Below, piece after piece: positions 25,208 through 33,362 of a DNA stretch of 64,000 nt. How positions within the stretch are numbered: position 1 is the stretch's first letter; each line of letters begins with the position of its first letter. Under the pieces are notes generated by a model, which made no database searches, had not been told where the DNA came from, and worked only from the letters and a program-made list of their open reading frames with translations. Made by a program: the position numbers and the translations under genes. The stretch is from Pseudomonas sp. GM50. Its GTDB lineage: Bacteria; Pseudomonadota; Gammaproteobacteria; Pseudomonadales; Pseudomonadaceae. The stretch is from contig NZ_AKJK01000061.1 in NCBI RefSeq assembly GCF_000282375.1, positions 35,399 to 99,398 of the forward strand, written 5' to 3'.

Positions 25208-25714
25208 TTACGGCAGCAACACAGCCCGGCGGGCGTCGCCGAGAATGTCGACGCCGTTAAGCACGAACTTCTGAGTGCGTACGTCGATGTCGATCACCGG
25301 GATGCCATTTTCCAGACGGTTGTAGGTGCGGCAGGACAGCTCGAGGGTGGTCTTGGGCTTCTCGTTCATTTTGAGAACGGCTTCCTCAAGGGATTTCAGC
25401 TTGCCGCCGACGGTGTGGTAGGTGAACCAGGTGTTGCCGTCCTGATCCTGTCCGGCTTCACGCACGTTCAGCAGAATGTCGTCGCCCAGTTTCACACCCA
25501 GGGCGAGCATGATTTCTGGACCAGAGCCTTGCAGAATCAGCTTGGAGGTCAGCGCCTTGCCGCTTTTGGCCATTTCCTCGCCGATGAAGCGACCGCCGAC
25601 CATGTTTTCCATCTCGAATTCGATCTTAGGCGGGGTGAATTCTTCCACAGTCGCCGACAACGGCAGGCCTTGCAGGGTGGCCGCGATGGCCTGTCTTACG
25701 CGGTTGGTAAACAT
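25208..25714 (-). CDS. Tailocin 1 major tail tube protein (P2 FII-like)
   Basis: 168 residues of the P2 FII family. Core elements are VEEFTPPKIEFEMENMVGGR, then KLILQGSGPEIMLALGV and the C-terminal IDVRTQKFVLNGVDIL. Start overlaps the last base of the sheath stop. Forms the needle expelled through the contracted sheath. Confidence 0.95.
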   Translation of the reverse strand: MFTNRVRQAIAATLQGLPLSATVEEFTPPKIEFEMENMVGGRFIGEEMAKSGKALTSKLILQGSGPEIMLALGVKLGDDILLNVREAGQDQDGNTWFTYHTVGGKLKSLEEAVLKMNEKPKTTLELSCRTYNRLENGIPVIDIDVRTQKFVLNGVDILGDARRAVLLP

Positions 25715-26880
25715 TAGAGAACGTCCTCCAGGAACTGCTCGATGATTTCATCGCGGGCGTTGAGTTGATAAATCATGTGTTCGTTCGGCGCGTAGCGGCC
25801 GTAGTCGATGACCACGTACCAGGTACCGTTTTTGTACTTCTCGACGCTGTTCAATTCCGGGTGCAGGTACACGCTGCCCCCAGGGATGGTTTCGTCGGCG
25901 ACCAGGGTTTGCAGCCAATCGTTGATGCGCTTGACCTCCTGATCCATGAACGATTTGGTCAGGTTCTTGGCCATGGCCTTCTGACCGGCTTTCACCAGCT
26001 TGCGACTGATCGCATCTTCGAGGCCGACGTAGCTGATGAACTTGCCGGTGATGGAGCGGTTACCCAGCAGCGAGAAGCCGCCAAGGATGGTCCGGGCGTA
26101 GTAGCTGATACCGTAGCGGTTGAGCAGATCGCCTTCGGTGGAGGTGTCGAGGATGTTGTATTCCACGACACGCGAAACGTCTTCGGCGTAGGTCACCTGG
26201 TTGCCCGGGCTCTCCCATTGCTTGACTTTGGCGAGCGCAGCGATGGCCAGGCTCGAAGGCGCCAGGAAGACGTTTTTCTTCGCGGCCTTGGAGTAAACGG
26301 CCGGCATGTTGTGCACCACCAGGCAGCGGTCGAAACCGAGGTCCGCGCCGCCCAGTTCCTGGCTGTAAGTCACTTGATCGGCGACCGCGGCGTCCTTGCC
26401 GTCGAGTACTACCCGTGCCTTGATGCGCTTGCCGAACGAAGCAAACTCGCTGGCCACAGCCTTAGTGCCGGTGAAGCCCGGCGCGCCGATGATGGTCAGG
26501 TCTTCCGGGACACTGCCCAGCGCGGCCAGACCCAGTTTGCGACCGGTCAGAGGCTCAACACCGCCGATGACATTGTTCAGCGTGTCGGCCGGGGTCGCGC
26601 CCTCTTCGACGATGACCACGTAGACCGGCACCTTGACCACTTTGAGGATCTGGAACACCGCGTGGAACAGCGTGCCCGACTCGGTGCCGGTCGGATCCAG
26701 CAGTGCCTGGGTGGTGAAGCTGTTGATGCGGAACGGCGCATTGCGCGGAATCAGCAGATCCGCTTTCGGCGCTGTGCCGACCAGACCGATGACGTTGTCC
26801 CCCAGGCCACCCATGGCCTCGGGAGATTCAGTGGCATTGACGGTAATGCCATTGTGCTCGAAGTTCAAAACCTCAGCCAT
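25714..26880 (-). CDS. Tailocin 1 contractile sheath protein (P2 FI-like)
   Basis: 388 residues of the P2 FI sheath family, the size of R-pyocin sheath. FEHNGITVNATESPEAMGGL at the start, APGFTGTKAVASEFASFGKR mid-protein and the C-terminal YGRYAPNEHMIYQLNARDEI are conserved landmarks. Adjacent tube gene begins at its stop. Confidence 0.96.
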   Translation of the reverse strand: MAEVLNFEHNGITVNATESPEAMGGLGDNVIGLVGTAPKADLLIPRNAPFRINSFTTQALLDPTGTESGTLFHAVFQILKVVKVPVYVVIVEEGATPADTLNNVIGGVEPLTGRKLGLAALGSVPEDLTIIGAPGFTGTKAVASEFASFGKRIKARVVLDGKDAAVADQVTYSQELGGADLGFDRCLVVHNMPAVYSKAAKKNVFLAPSSLAIAALAKVKQWESPGNQVTYAEDVSRVVEYNILDTSTEGDLLNRYGISYYARTILGGFSLLGNRSITGKFISYVGLEDAISRKLVKAGQKAMAKNLTKSFMDQEVKRINDWLQTLVADETIPGGSVYLHPELNSVEKYKNGTWYVVIDYGRYAPNEHMIYQLNARDEIIEQFLEDVL

Positions 26881-26882
26881 GG

Positions 26883-27092
26883 TTATTCAGCCTTCTTGGC
26901 AGCGGCCTTCAAGGCCTTGGTGGATGTAGAGGCCGATTCGGCGGCCTCGGTTTTTTTCAGCTCCAGACGACCAGCGCTGCGCAACGCACTGGCCTCCACA
27001 TCGAGCAGGTCGAGTTCTTGGCCGACGCTCGACCAATGGCCACCCCCGGTGGGGAATGGGAGGAGCACGGTGTAGGTTTGGCGTAGTGCCAT
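26883..27092 (-). CDS. Small conserved tailocin protein upstream of the sheath
   Basis: 69 residues, MALRQTYTVLLPFPTGGGHW at the N terminus and a Lys/Ala/Glu-rich tail. The position, just before the sheath gene and 2 bases from it, mirrors DUF2635 in tailocin 2, but I see no sequence match. ATG at 27092 is chosen; upstream codons lie in terminators. Function unknown. Confidence 0.75.
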   Translation of the reverse strand: MALRQTYTVLLPFPTGGGHWSSVGQELDLLDVEASALRSAGRLELKKTEAAESASTSTKALKAAAKKAE

Positions 27093-27110
27093 TTGGGTTT
27101 CTCCAGATAC

Positions 27111-27136
27111 GAAAAAGCCCCTTTTGAGGAAGGGGC
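27111..27136 (-). terminator. Intra-operon terminator before the tailocin 1 sheath block (distal)
   Basis: Minus strand AGCCCCTT/AAGGGGCT stem followed by TTTTTCG. It is the second of two terminators between the fibre-assembly gene and the 69-residue gene. Confidence 0.8.
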
Positions 27137-27166
27137 TGTCGGGTGTTGTGTGGTGTTTGGCGGATA

Positions 27167-27194
27167 AGAAAACGCCCCGGCGGTGCGGGGCGTT
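27167..27194 (-). terminator. Intra-operon terminator at the end of the tailocin 1 fibre-assembly gene
   Basis: Minus strand AACGCCCCG/CGGGGCGTT stem followed by TTCTT; it includes part of the stop codon of the assembly gene. With the next hairpin it forms a tandem block, implying either a separate promoter for the sheath block or readthrough. Confidence 0.75.
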
Positions 27195-27894
27195 ATTCGG
27201 GAACACTGAAGGTTTCCAGGGGGGGGTCGTCAAAGCCCTGCGCTACCAGCCAGGCAGCCGCCAAGGCATCGTTCGGGCTGGTCGGCCATTCACTATCCTG
27301 GGGTAGCTCACCAACGATATCGACACGATTCAGTTCAACGCCGTAGATTTTCCAGGACCTGAGATCCGCGATCTCGACTTCAGTGGCAATTTCCAGATCA
27401 AACGCGTTCTGCAATGTGGCAATCATGTTTGCGCTGAACTGAGTCAACAGCAGTTTCTTCCTGGCGGCTTTCTTTTTCAGAGCCTCTGCATTCGCGGCTT
27501 CATCAAAAGTCCATTTATCGTCCTGCCATTTATCGAACTCGGTTGCCGGGGCTTCGCGTGTATAGCTTTCGGGCAAATCGCCCAACATGTCCCAGACTTG
27601 CGCCTCACCCGTTTCGGTGCTGTAGACAGTCAACCCACGATAGTCCGCAACCAGTTTCCAACCGTCACCTGTAACCTTGACCGCGGTGTGTCCTGGCTCC
27701 GGCGTTGGCGGCTCACACTGATAAGCATGCGCGGGGATCAACCAAGTAAAAGGTTCCAAAGGACTGGGGTCCGCTAGCCCAGTGCCGATGAACTCACCGG
27801 TGGCGGGGTGCACATTGCAAATGGTCGGTGATGTGACCTCATCAGCGAGCCACCAGGACACCTCGCCTTTAACGGCCGTGCGTTCGTCTGACAT
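27193..27894 (-). CDS. Tailocin 1 tail-fibre assembly protein (P2 gpG-like)
   Basis: 233 residues. The C-terminal region has LRSWKIYGVELNRVDIVG, the signature of tail-fibre assembly proteins, preceded by a Lys-rich helix (LKKKAARKKLLLTQF). The N-terminal half is beta-rich with several Trp. ATG at 27894; the open frame begins at a TTG 5 codons earlier. Chaperones fibre H encoded just upstream. Confidence 0.88.
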   Translation of the reverse strand: MSDERTAVKGEVSWWLADEVTSPTICNVHPATGEFIGTGLADPSPLEPFTWLIPAHAYQCEPPTPEPGHTAVKVTGDGWKLVADYRGLTVYSTETGEAQVWDMLGDLPESYTREAPATEFDKWQDDKWTFDEAANAEALKKKAARKKLLLTQFSANMIATLQNAFDLEIATEVEIADLRSWKIYGVELNRVDIVGELPQDSEWPTSPNDALAAAWLVAQGFDDPPLETFSVPE

Positions 27895-27920
27895 TCTCAA
27901 AAACTCCAATGTGGTTCTGA

Positions 27921-29384
27921 TTAATATTTGATACAGGCGAGAAAAGCAGTGTTGAGTGGTCTGGCTTCAGGGCCACCGGAACTGGCAATGGTGATCGAGT
28001 GAGTGTGATCACCTGCAGCGCTGGTCGTTGGCCCCGTAGACCCATAGTAGGGCTCGTCACCCCATATAGCATTGCCGTCTGTACCTGGCCCACGATCCAG
28101 ATTTATCCACATCGAGTGTGTATGGTTCCCGGCTACCGCCGCACTACCAGTGTGTACGTGAGCGGCGTTCTGACTCGTCTGAGCACTGCCGAAAACACGA
28201 CCCGGGTCGAGGTTTCTCCCGTCATCGACCCCTCGATCGAAATGAGCACGAGAGTCCGGCAGATTGAATGTAGTGGAACCATCCCCTGCCCCATACAGTG
28301 TGCCGATCCTCGCGAACAGCGCAGCATAGGTTGTTCGCGATACCGCGGCCCCATTGCGTTTCAAAAAGCCGGCGGGCGGCGTTGTCATGGCGAAGTGCGT
28401 TACCTCCCCCACACGATCACCCGCCACGCCAAGTGCCAATGCTTCGACCTGCACCTTGGTGTAAACATCTGTCAGTCCATACCCCGCCACCGTGGTCGGA
28501 TTGTCACCCGCAATGGCTCGACCGTACTTATCAACGGTCACCCCCCGATAGCTACCAGGCAGAATGCCTGTCCTGCCCGCGAGCATTTCAAAAATCAGCG
28601 CTGTAGTACCCAGAGTGATTGGACCGTTGGTTGTCAGGTGCCACAGAGAGTCGCCGTTCGTTACCCCTTCTTCGACCATGACCGTCAGGCCGGGCGTTAC
28701 TTTGGTGCTGCTATTGGCATCGAAGGCCCGCGACCAACCGTTATTGGACACAACCCAGATGCCACTGTCTTTGGCTAGCGTCTGATAGGGCAATAACACA
28801 CGATCACCAGCGACCACTGCGACGCCGTCAATCTGCTGAGCCCCGCTTAACACGACATTGGCCGTAGCCGCCGCGCGCACCGATTGTTTGCCATCCAGCC
28901 TGGCCAACTCATCGGAGAGATAGCCCATCACCCAGGCCCGCGTTGCCTTGACCACGGTGTCATCAATCAACAACGTCACCAACGCCGCATTGCTGGTCTC
29001 GAAAATAGAACGAATATAAAACTCTTTCCCCGACCCTGACGTCGCCAACACCGGTTTGAACGACTCCGGATACTTGACGATGGCATACAGAATGCCGGTA
29101 TCAGTCCACAGCCCAGCCTCACGCACATACCAGCCACCGACGTCAGGCGGGATAGTCACTTCGGCCAGCAACCAGCTCGGGTTTTTCTCATCCTGGAACA
29201 GCGCATTGAGTGGCCCGCGCCACACTTCACGTTTGAGCGCCGTGGCAGTGGCGGCCGGGTTGTAAACCGCGCCGCCGCCATCACCGACGGAAATCTGCGA
29301 CAACTTGATCGGTACGCCCGCCGCCTTACAGGCGGTTTCGTAGGCGATCCCCGCGTTGGTGAGCAGGGTGTAATAGTCGGCCAT
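27921..29384 (-). CDS. Tailocin 1 tail fibre (P2 gpH-like)
   Basis: 487 residues. The N-terminal 150 residues are the P2-type fibre anchor (YYTLLTNAGIAYETACKAAG, then VGGWYVREAGLWTD). Middle shaft around 180-300; then a tail-collar domain (THFAMTTPPAGFLKRNGAAV, then LPDSRAHFDRG). The distal part has three HxH motifs (HVH, HTH, HTH), which in T4 gp37-type tips coordinate iron, and ends GPEARPLNTAFLACIKY. It is the only fibre of tailocin 1 and unrelated in its anchor to the four of tailocin 2. Confidence 0.93.
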   Translation of the reverse strand: MADYYTLLTNAGIAYETACKAAGVPIKLSQISVGDGGGAVYNPAATATALKREVWRGPLNALFQDEKNPSWLLAEVTIPPDVGGWYVREAGLWTDTGILYAIVKYPESFKPVLATSGSGKEFYIRSIFETSNAALVTLLIDDTVVKATRAWVMGYLSDELARLDGKQSVRAAATANVVLSGAQQIDGVAVVAGDRVLLPYQTLAKDSGIWVVSNNGWSRAFDANSSTKVTPGLTVMVEEGVTNGDSLWHLTTNGPITLGTTALIFEMLAGRTGILPGSYRGVTVDKYGRAIAGDNPTTVAGYGLTDVYTKVQVEALALGVAGDRVGEVTHFAMTTPPAGFLKRNGAAVSRTTYAALFARIGTLYGAGDGSTTFNLPDSRAHFDRGVDDGRNLDPGRVFGSAQTSQNAAHVHTGSAAVAGNHTHSMWINLDRGPGTDGNAIWGDEPYYGSTGPTTSAAGDHTHSITIASSGGPEARPLNTAFLACIKY

Positions 29385-30020
29385 TTAGGACCCCTGTGGA
29401 TAAATAGTGGAGGTTTCGACGGTGTAGAGCCCGGCGGCCATGAAGGCCTGACCCGAGGCTTCAAGCCCTTCGATGACAATCGGATAAACCGTGGTCAGCT
29501 CACCGCACACGGTGGCGGCGCCGATGACGTGAGTGCCGAATGCACTCAAGCCTACCGAGACCGACAAGATGTCCCGTTCGCTTTTGGCATCGGCCAGGCG
29601 ACGGTCAAGGCGGGCGTCGATCTCTTCGCTGTAAGGCTGTTCGGTAAAGGCCCTGACGGAAAAACTGTAAGGCTGGCCTGGCGGCGTTTGCTCATACCAG
29701 GCGCGCACCTCAGGCATCAATTGCAAACCTTTGGCCGCGCTCTCCAGCGCCTTTCGCGTCCCGGCCTGCCGCGCAGTGGGCCATGCGAGCTCTACCGTCA
29801 GGCGTTTTTCCGCCTCGGCCGCCTCGGAGCTCCACTCGCTGACCCCGCGATCCGCCGCCAGATACGGCAAGAACGCCAAGGGCGTTGCAGTCGGGTTCAT
29901 CAGCTCGGGGAACGGCGGCGCGATGCGATCGAGCAACGTGCCGAAACCAAGATCGAGGGCCTTTTCCAAGGGTGAGCTGTTGACTGGCAGCAGGCTCGGG
30001 CGAGACGTTTGTTCACTCAT
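29385..30020 (-). CDS. Tailocin 1 baseplate protein I
   Basis: 211 residues of the P2 gpI family: LLPVNSSPLEKALDLGFGTL, LPYLAADRGVSEWSSE and the RDILSVSVGLSAFGTH region. ATG at 30020 overlaps the J stop as ATGA. Connects wedge to fibre H. Confidence 0.93.
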   Translation of the reverse strand: MSEQTSRPSLLPVNSSPLEKALDLGFGTLLDRIAPPFPELMNPTATPLAFLPYLAADRGVSEWSSEAAEAEKRLTVELAWPTARQAGTRKALESAAKGLQLMPEVRAWYEQTPPGQPYSFSVRAFTEQPYSEEIDARLDRRLADAKSERDILSVSVGLSAFGTHVIGAATVCGELTTVYPIVIEGLEASGQAFMAAGLYTVETSTIYPQGS

Positions 30021-31012
30021 AACGTGTCCACCTCCACCTCGACGCCGGTGCAATACGGGGCCTCAAAGGCCGTCGTCACTATCGGCGCCAGCGGCTCAAG
30101 GATTTGCAACTGAACCGCGCCAGCGCTGTGCAACGTGTAGTCGATCCAGCTCGGGTCCACCCGCCCTTCCAGTCGGTGACAAGAATCGGCATACGCCTGC
30201 AACTGCTGTTGCGCGGCAACCTTGGTCAGCCCCGAATCGGGACCGGCGTTGATCTTGGCCACGACCCGGATTTTGTAGTTCTTGATGTGCGCGCCCTGCA
30301 CGATGACCCGATCCGTTTCCGGTCGTACATCAGGCCGGGCGAAATGCTGGCGAACACCATCTAGCAGCGCTTCGGATGGTGTGCCATCGCCCTCTCGGGA
30401 AAGCACCGTGACCGTGACTTCGCCTGGAGCGGTGCGGCGCCCGTTGCCGTCCTTGACCTGCGCCGCGTAACCGTCCGGGTCGAAGGTGTAAGTGACCGTC
30501 ACCACACCCGCCGCCGCGGTTTCCACCTTCACGGCAGGCCGTTCACCAAGGGTGAAAATCTCACGCCGATACTGCATGCGAGAGCCGGCTGCCGGGGCAT
30601 GCGGCGCCAGGTAATAACGCAACCGGGCGTCGTTATCACTCTCAAAGATTGGGGCCACCGGTGGGAACGCCGCCGGGTCGCCCGGGTCCAGCAACTGGCG
30701 CTCAAGCCCCATGTCTGCGAGGCGCGCATCGAGATTGGTCCCGGTAGCCCACCACGCCAGCATCTGCTTGATGCGGGCGTTGTATTTGCGTTCATGGGTT
30801 TGCAGACGCACACAAAAGGCTTCAAGGGCCAGGGTCAGCAACTCGCTTTCATTTTCCAGGCTGACTGCAAGCTTGGCCGCGCTCTCGGGGGAACGGGTGC
30901 CGACGTACTCGACGACGAAGGTTTTGAACTCTGCGAGCAAATCCTCGAACGCTTCGATCGTGACGATTGCCGGTTCGGCCAACTGGTTCTGGCCGGGGAT
31001 CAACATGCTCAT
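30017..31012 (-). CDS. Tailocin 1 baseplate protein J
   Basis: 331 residues, P2 gpJ/baseplate_J. AIVTIEAFEDLLAEFK, then KQMLAWWATGTNLDARLADM, then DARLRYYLAP are the classical landmarks. Overlaps W and I by 4 bases each, showing translational coupling. Confidence 0.95.
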   Translation of the reverse strand: MSMLIPGQNQLAEPAIVTIEAFEDLLAEFKTFVVEYVGTRSPESAAKLAVSLENESELLTLALEAFCVRLQTHERKYNARIKQMLAWWATGTNLDARLADMGLERQLLDPGDPAAFPPVAPIFESDNDARLRYYLAPHAPAAGSRMQYRREIFTLGERPAVKVETAAAGVVTVTYTFDPDGYAAQVKDGNGRRTAPGEVTVTVLSREGDGTPSEALLDGVRQHFARPDVRPETDRVIVQGAHIKNYKIRVVAKINAGPDSGLTKVAAQQQLQAYADSCHRLEGRVDPSWIDYTLHSAGAVQLQILEPLAPIVTTAFEAPYCTGVEVEVDTL

Positions 31013-31341
31013 GCCATTACCTCGAAAGTCTGTTGGCGATTTTTCCAGGTGCCGGCGAAACGCAGTAGCAGCCCGGCACCGCGGCGACTGGCGACAATGA
31101 CTTGTGGCTCGAAATCGTCGATGCCGTTGTACTGGTTGTAAAACGCTTGGGCCGCATGGCTTTGGGCAAGAATCAGCAGGTCGTCGCCGAGGTTCTGCCC
31201 CAGCAATTCAGTGAGTGCGCAGCCATATAAAGGACGCTTCTGACGAGTGCCCAAAGGCGTGGTCAGCGCCCGGGTGGCGCGCTGCACAAACTGCAGCCAG
31301 TCGTCGACCGTCGCGCCGGTGTTTCTATCGATTCCGATCAT
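31009..31341 (-). CDS. Tailocin 1 baseplate protein W
   Basis: 110 residues, P2 gpW/T4 gp25 family: MIGIDRNTG, then ALTTPLGTRQKRPLYGCALTE. A wedge component that nucleates sheath assembly. Confidence 0.95.
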   Translation of the reverse strand: MIGIDRNTGATVDDWLQFVQRATRALTTPLGTRQKRPLYGCALTELLGQNLGDDLLILAQSHAAQAFYNQYNGIDDFEPQVIVASRRGAGLLLRFAGTWKNRQQTFEVMA

Positions 31342-31351
31342 GGGAAGCTCT

Positions 31352-31963
31352 TTATGCAGTACTGATGACGCGGCCCTGGTGATCCACCAATGGGCCGCTC
31401 AGATGCACACCGGAAGCGTCGAGCCGCAGGCCGACGGCGCCCAGTTGCAATTCGATGGCCTCAGGCGTCATCGCCAGCCTCGCCGGGCCGATGCTCAATT
31501 CAAGCGTTTCGCGAGAACCGGTAAACGCCGCCGGGCCGTTTTTCCAGTGCAGAACATGACTGGCGTCGTCGTAACCGCTTTCCGTGCCGTCCTGATAGAG
31601 GCGACGCGTCAGCGATGCCTGTGTCGAGACGGGCGGAAACTGACCGCCATTAAGACCGAACAACGCCACCGACTGCCCGCCGCCCTCACCGCCGCCATGG
31701 TTGAGCAACAGACACTGCTCGCCCACGGAGGGGATCCGCGACTCGCTCTGTGCGCCGGCACTCGGATTGAAAAACCGGATCGCCGGGGTGAGCAGCTCAC
31801 CATGACTGACCTTGCAGGTGTTGCTGGCCGCATCGACCTCCTGACAAACGCCGATGCGACAGAAACTGTCGGCACGCCGATGCAGGTCTTCAAGCTCGGT
31901 TTCCATCTCGGCCAGACGCTCGATGATCGGACCCAGCTGCATACGTAAAAGCGCATCAAACAT
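31352..31963 (-). CDS. Tailocin 1 baseplate assembly protein V (spike)
   Basis: 203 residues of the P2 gpV family. A helical N terminus, an OB-fold (VDAASNTCKVSHGELLTPAI, PSVGEQCLLLNHGGGEGG), and a C-terminal beta-helix ending GVHLSGPLVDHQGRVIS. It forms the trimeric membrane-piercing tip. First recognised structural gene of tailocin 1 after the terminator-like protein. Confidence 0.94.
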   Translation of the reverse strand: MFDALLRMQLGPIIERLAEMETELEDLHRRADSFCRIGVCQEVDAASNTCKVSHGELLTPAIRFFNPSAGAQSESRIPSVGEQCLLLNHGGGEGGGQSVALFGLNGGQFPPVSTQASLTRRLYQDGTESGYDDASHVLHWKNGPAAFTGSRETLELSIGPARLAMTPEAIELQLGAVGLRLDASGVHLSGPLVDHQGRVISTA

Positions 31964-31966
31964 GGG

Positions 31967-32485
31967 TCAGGCCTCGAGTGCGGTGTATTGATCCGGGTCG
32001 TCGATGTTCGACACCTCCCAGGTGCGGGCGAACTTTGGAATACCCAGCGGGTCCTCGAGCAGCGTTGGGCCGAGGTACAGGGTTTGGGTAAATGAAACGG
32101 TCCAGGCGGTGTACTCCCGTGTTTCGCTGATGAACGCGGATGGGATGCCATCAATGTTCATGGGCAAATCACATTGGTCGCCCGACAGATTCCAGCGATT
32201 GTCGGTGATCAGATTTTTCAATTCGCTGGCCAGGTCGCAAGCCGCCAATCCTGTGCCTGTGCCGGGAAATACGACTTGCAAGGAAATCGTCAGGACATGA
32301 GCGATACGTCCGTCGTTGGCACGATTGCCCGGCGCATCGCGTTCGATGGCGATCAGCACCCAGGGCTGATCGCCGGAGCCGTCGAAGTCTTGATGACCCC
32401 CGGCCTTCAAGCCAGGAATGGTGATGCGCAACGTCTCGGCAATGGCGGAAAACAGCTGCGACGGTTTTTCGATGACGGCGGGCAT
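31967..32485 (-). CDS. Conserved tailocin 1 protein (PA0615-type), possible tail terminator
   Basis: 172 residues between the holin and gpV, the position and size of PA0615 in the P. aeruginosa R-pyocin cluster. The layout, N-terminal helix LFSAIAETLRITIPGL and a beta core GRIAHVLTISLQVVFPG, resembles small tail-terminator/completion proteins, and tailocin 1 has no other candidate for that job. Function is inferred from position and layout only. Confidence 0.7.
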   Translation of the reverse strand: MPAVIEKPSQLFSAIAETLRITIPGLKAGGHQDFDGSGDQPWVLIAIERDAPGNRANDGRIAHVLTISLQVVFPGTGTGLAACDLASELKNLITDNRWNLSGDQCDLPMNIDGIPSAFISETREYTAWTVSFTQTLYLGPTLLEDPLGIPKFARTWEVSNIDDPDQYTALEA

Positions 32486-32532
32486 TAATGGCCTCCTGTT
32501 CCTGTAGCAACGCGAAGATCAGCGACGCCGGT

Positions 32533-32883
32533 TCACTGTTGATCGGGGCGAGAATCGCGCGGTGGTACTTCGCAAACGCCAATCCGCTTGGCGGCCCAGC
32601 GTTCATAAAGCCCGATGGCCACGTCCGCCCCGGCCATCGCCGTCAGGCAGCCAAAGGCACCGGCGGCCCAGATCGACACACCGGCGGCGTACAGCAGCAT
32701 GATTGCCGAGACCCCGCAGATCATGCAGGCCCCGGAGCGCAGCGCCAGACGCCGCAGCAGCGACCAGCCGCGGGCGCCCTCCTTGTCGGCACGCCACATT
32801 TCGCCGGACACCCCGCCCACCAGGGCGAGAACGATGACCAGCCAGATCGGCATGTCCAGCAACGCTTGTTGCTCGTTTGTCAT
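32533..32883 (-). CDS. Holin (PA0614-type) of the tailocin island
   Basis: 116 residues with three hydrophobic stretches: about 12-30 (IWLVIVLALVGGVSGE), 51-66 (ACMICGVSAIMLLYAAG) and 68-88 (IWAAGAFGCLTAMAGADVAI), and a charged C terminus. ATG at 32883 follows AGGAGG. First gene of the tailocin transcript, as in R-pyocins; it times lysis by permeabilising the inner membrane for the endolysin encoded 28 kb away. Confidence 0.87.
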   Translation of the reverse strand: MTNEQQALLDMPIWLVIVLALVGGVSGEMWRADKEGARGWSLLRRLALRSGACMICGVSAIMLLYAAGVSIWAAGAFGCLTAMAGADVAIGLYERWAAKRIGVCEVPPRDSRPDQQ

Positions 32884-32956
32884 GTCACGCCTCCTGGGGG
32901 TGATTGATGAGTGATGTGTGTTGGATTCAAGCGATGTCTCTTGAGGTAGGCATTCC

Positions 32957-32983
32957 AAAAAGCCCGATGTTGGCCGGGCTTTT
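32957..32983 (-). terminator. Intrinsic terminator in the tailocin leader, upstream of the holin
   Basis: Minus strand AAAAGCCCG/CGGGCTTTT stem with an 8-base loop and a T-run, 74 bases before the holin ATG and downstream of the operator array. It is also close to symmetric on the plus strand. It implies attenuation or antitermination of the tailocin transcript, or an unseen promoter between it and the holin. Confidence 0.75.
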
Positions 32984-33250
32984 CAGTAATGCGGTCCTTC
33001 GCCTTCCTTTAATCCTGTGTACAAAAAAGGAAGCTGATCTTTCGGCGCTACTGGCGCGGTACGGATCGATTCAAATTGTTTTTCCGACCGCGGTCCCTAC
33101 CCGCCGGATAACTGCTTCTGGTGCTTTACGCTGCACACCCGGGTCAGTTGCCAACCCTCTGAACCGTTGAGGCCGGTTCATCGCTGCCTTTGTGGTGGAA
33201 CTAAAGAGCTTCGTTTCGAGCCGCCTTGTTGGGCGGCTTGAGACAAAGAA
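32984..33250 (-). other. Tailocin leader region
   Basis: No ordinary gene is present between the repressor and the holin. Reading right to left it has a GCCGCC-rich stem (AAGCCGCC...GGCGGCT near 33218-33240), then the weak short frame listed separately, then the leader terminator. The G+C-rich, stem-forming sequence suggests a structured 5' untranslated RNA. Confidence 0.5.
33071..33181 (-). CDS. Possible 36-residue leader peptide
   Basis: ATG at 33181 with AAGG six bases upstream opens a frame for a strongly basic peptide (MNRPQRFRGL, ending VGTAVGKTI). It lies between the operator array and the leader terminator, so its translation could affect terminator folding. No family recognised; codon use is not diagnostic at this length. 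Confidence 0.25.
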   Translation of the reverse strand: MNRPQRFRGLATDPGVQRKAPEAVIRRVGTAVGKTI

Positions 33251-33300
33251 TATGCATGGATGCATATACAGTCAATGCATAAATGCATTTATTTATGCAT
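33251..33300. promoter_or_regulatory. ATGCAT operator array of the tailocin promoter
   Basis: Five ATGCAT palindromes in 50 bases, arranged as dyads: TATGCAT-GG-ATGCATA (33251-33266), AATGCAT-AA-ATGCATT (33274-33289) and a fifth TATGCAT at 33294-33300. Within each dyad the centres are 8 bp apart. The region is AT-rich, in the expected promoter position for leftward tailocin transcription. Likely the binding site of the repressor encoded at 33408, inferred from shared TGCATA sequences upstream of that gene. Confidence 0.7.
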
Positions 33301-33362
33301 TGAAAATGCACAGGCGCATGAAAGCCCCGCAAGCAAAGGCGTTGGCGGTTTTTCGATAGGCG

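Noticed and set aside
3826..32883. Complete inducible prophage
   Set aside because: No terminase, portal, capsid, head-tail connector, integrase, replication or packaging genes in the whole interval, and no tRNA-type attachment site at the flanks.
33071..33265. 64-codon frame from 33265 as a full gene
   Set aside because: Its upstream half overlaps the operator array and lacks a ribosome-binding site; only the internal 36-codon part is kept as a low-confidence leader peptide.
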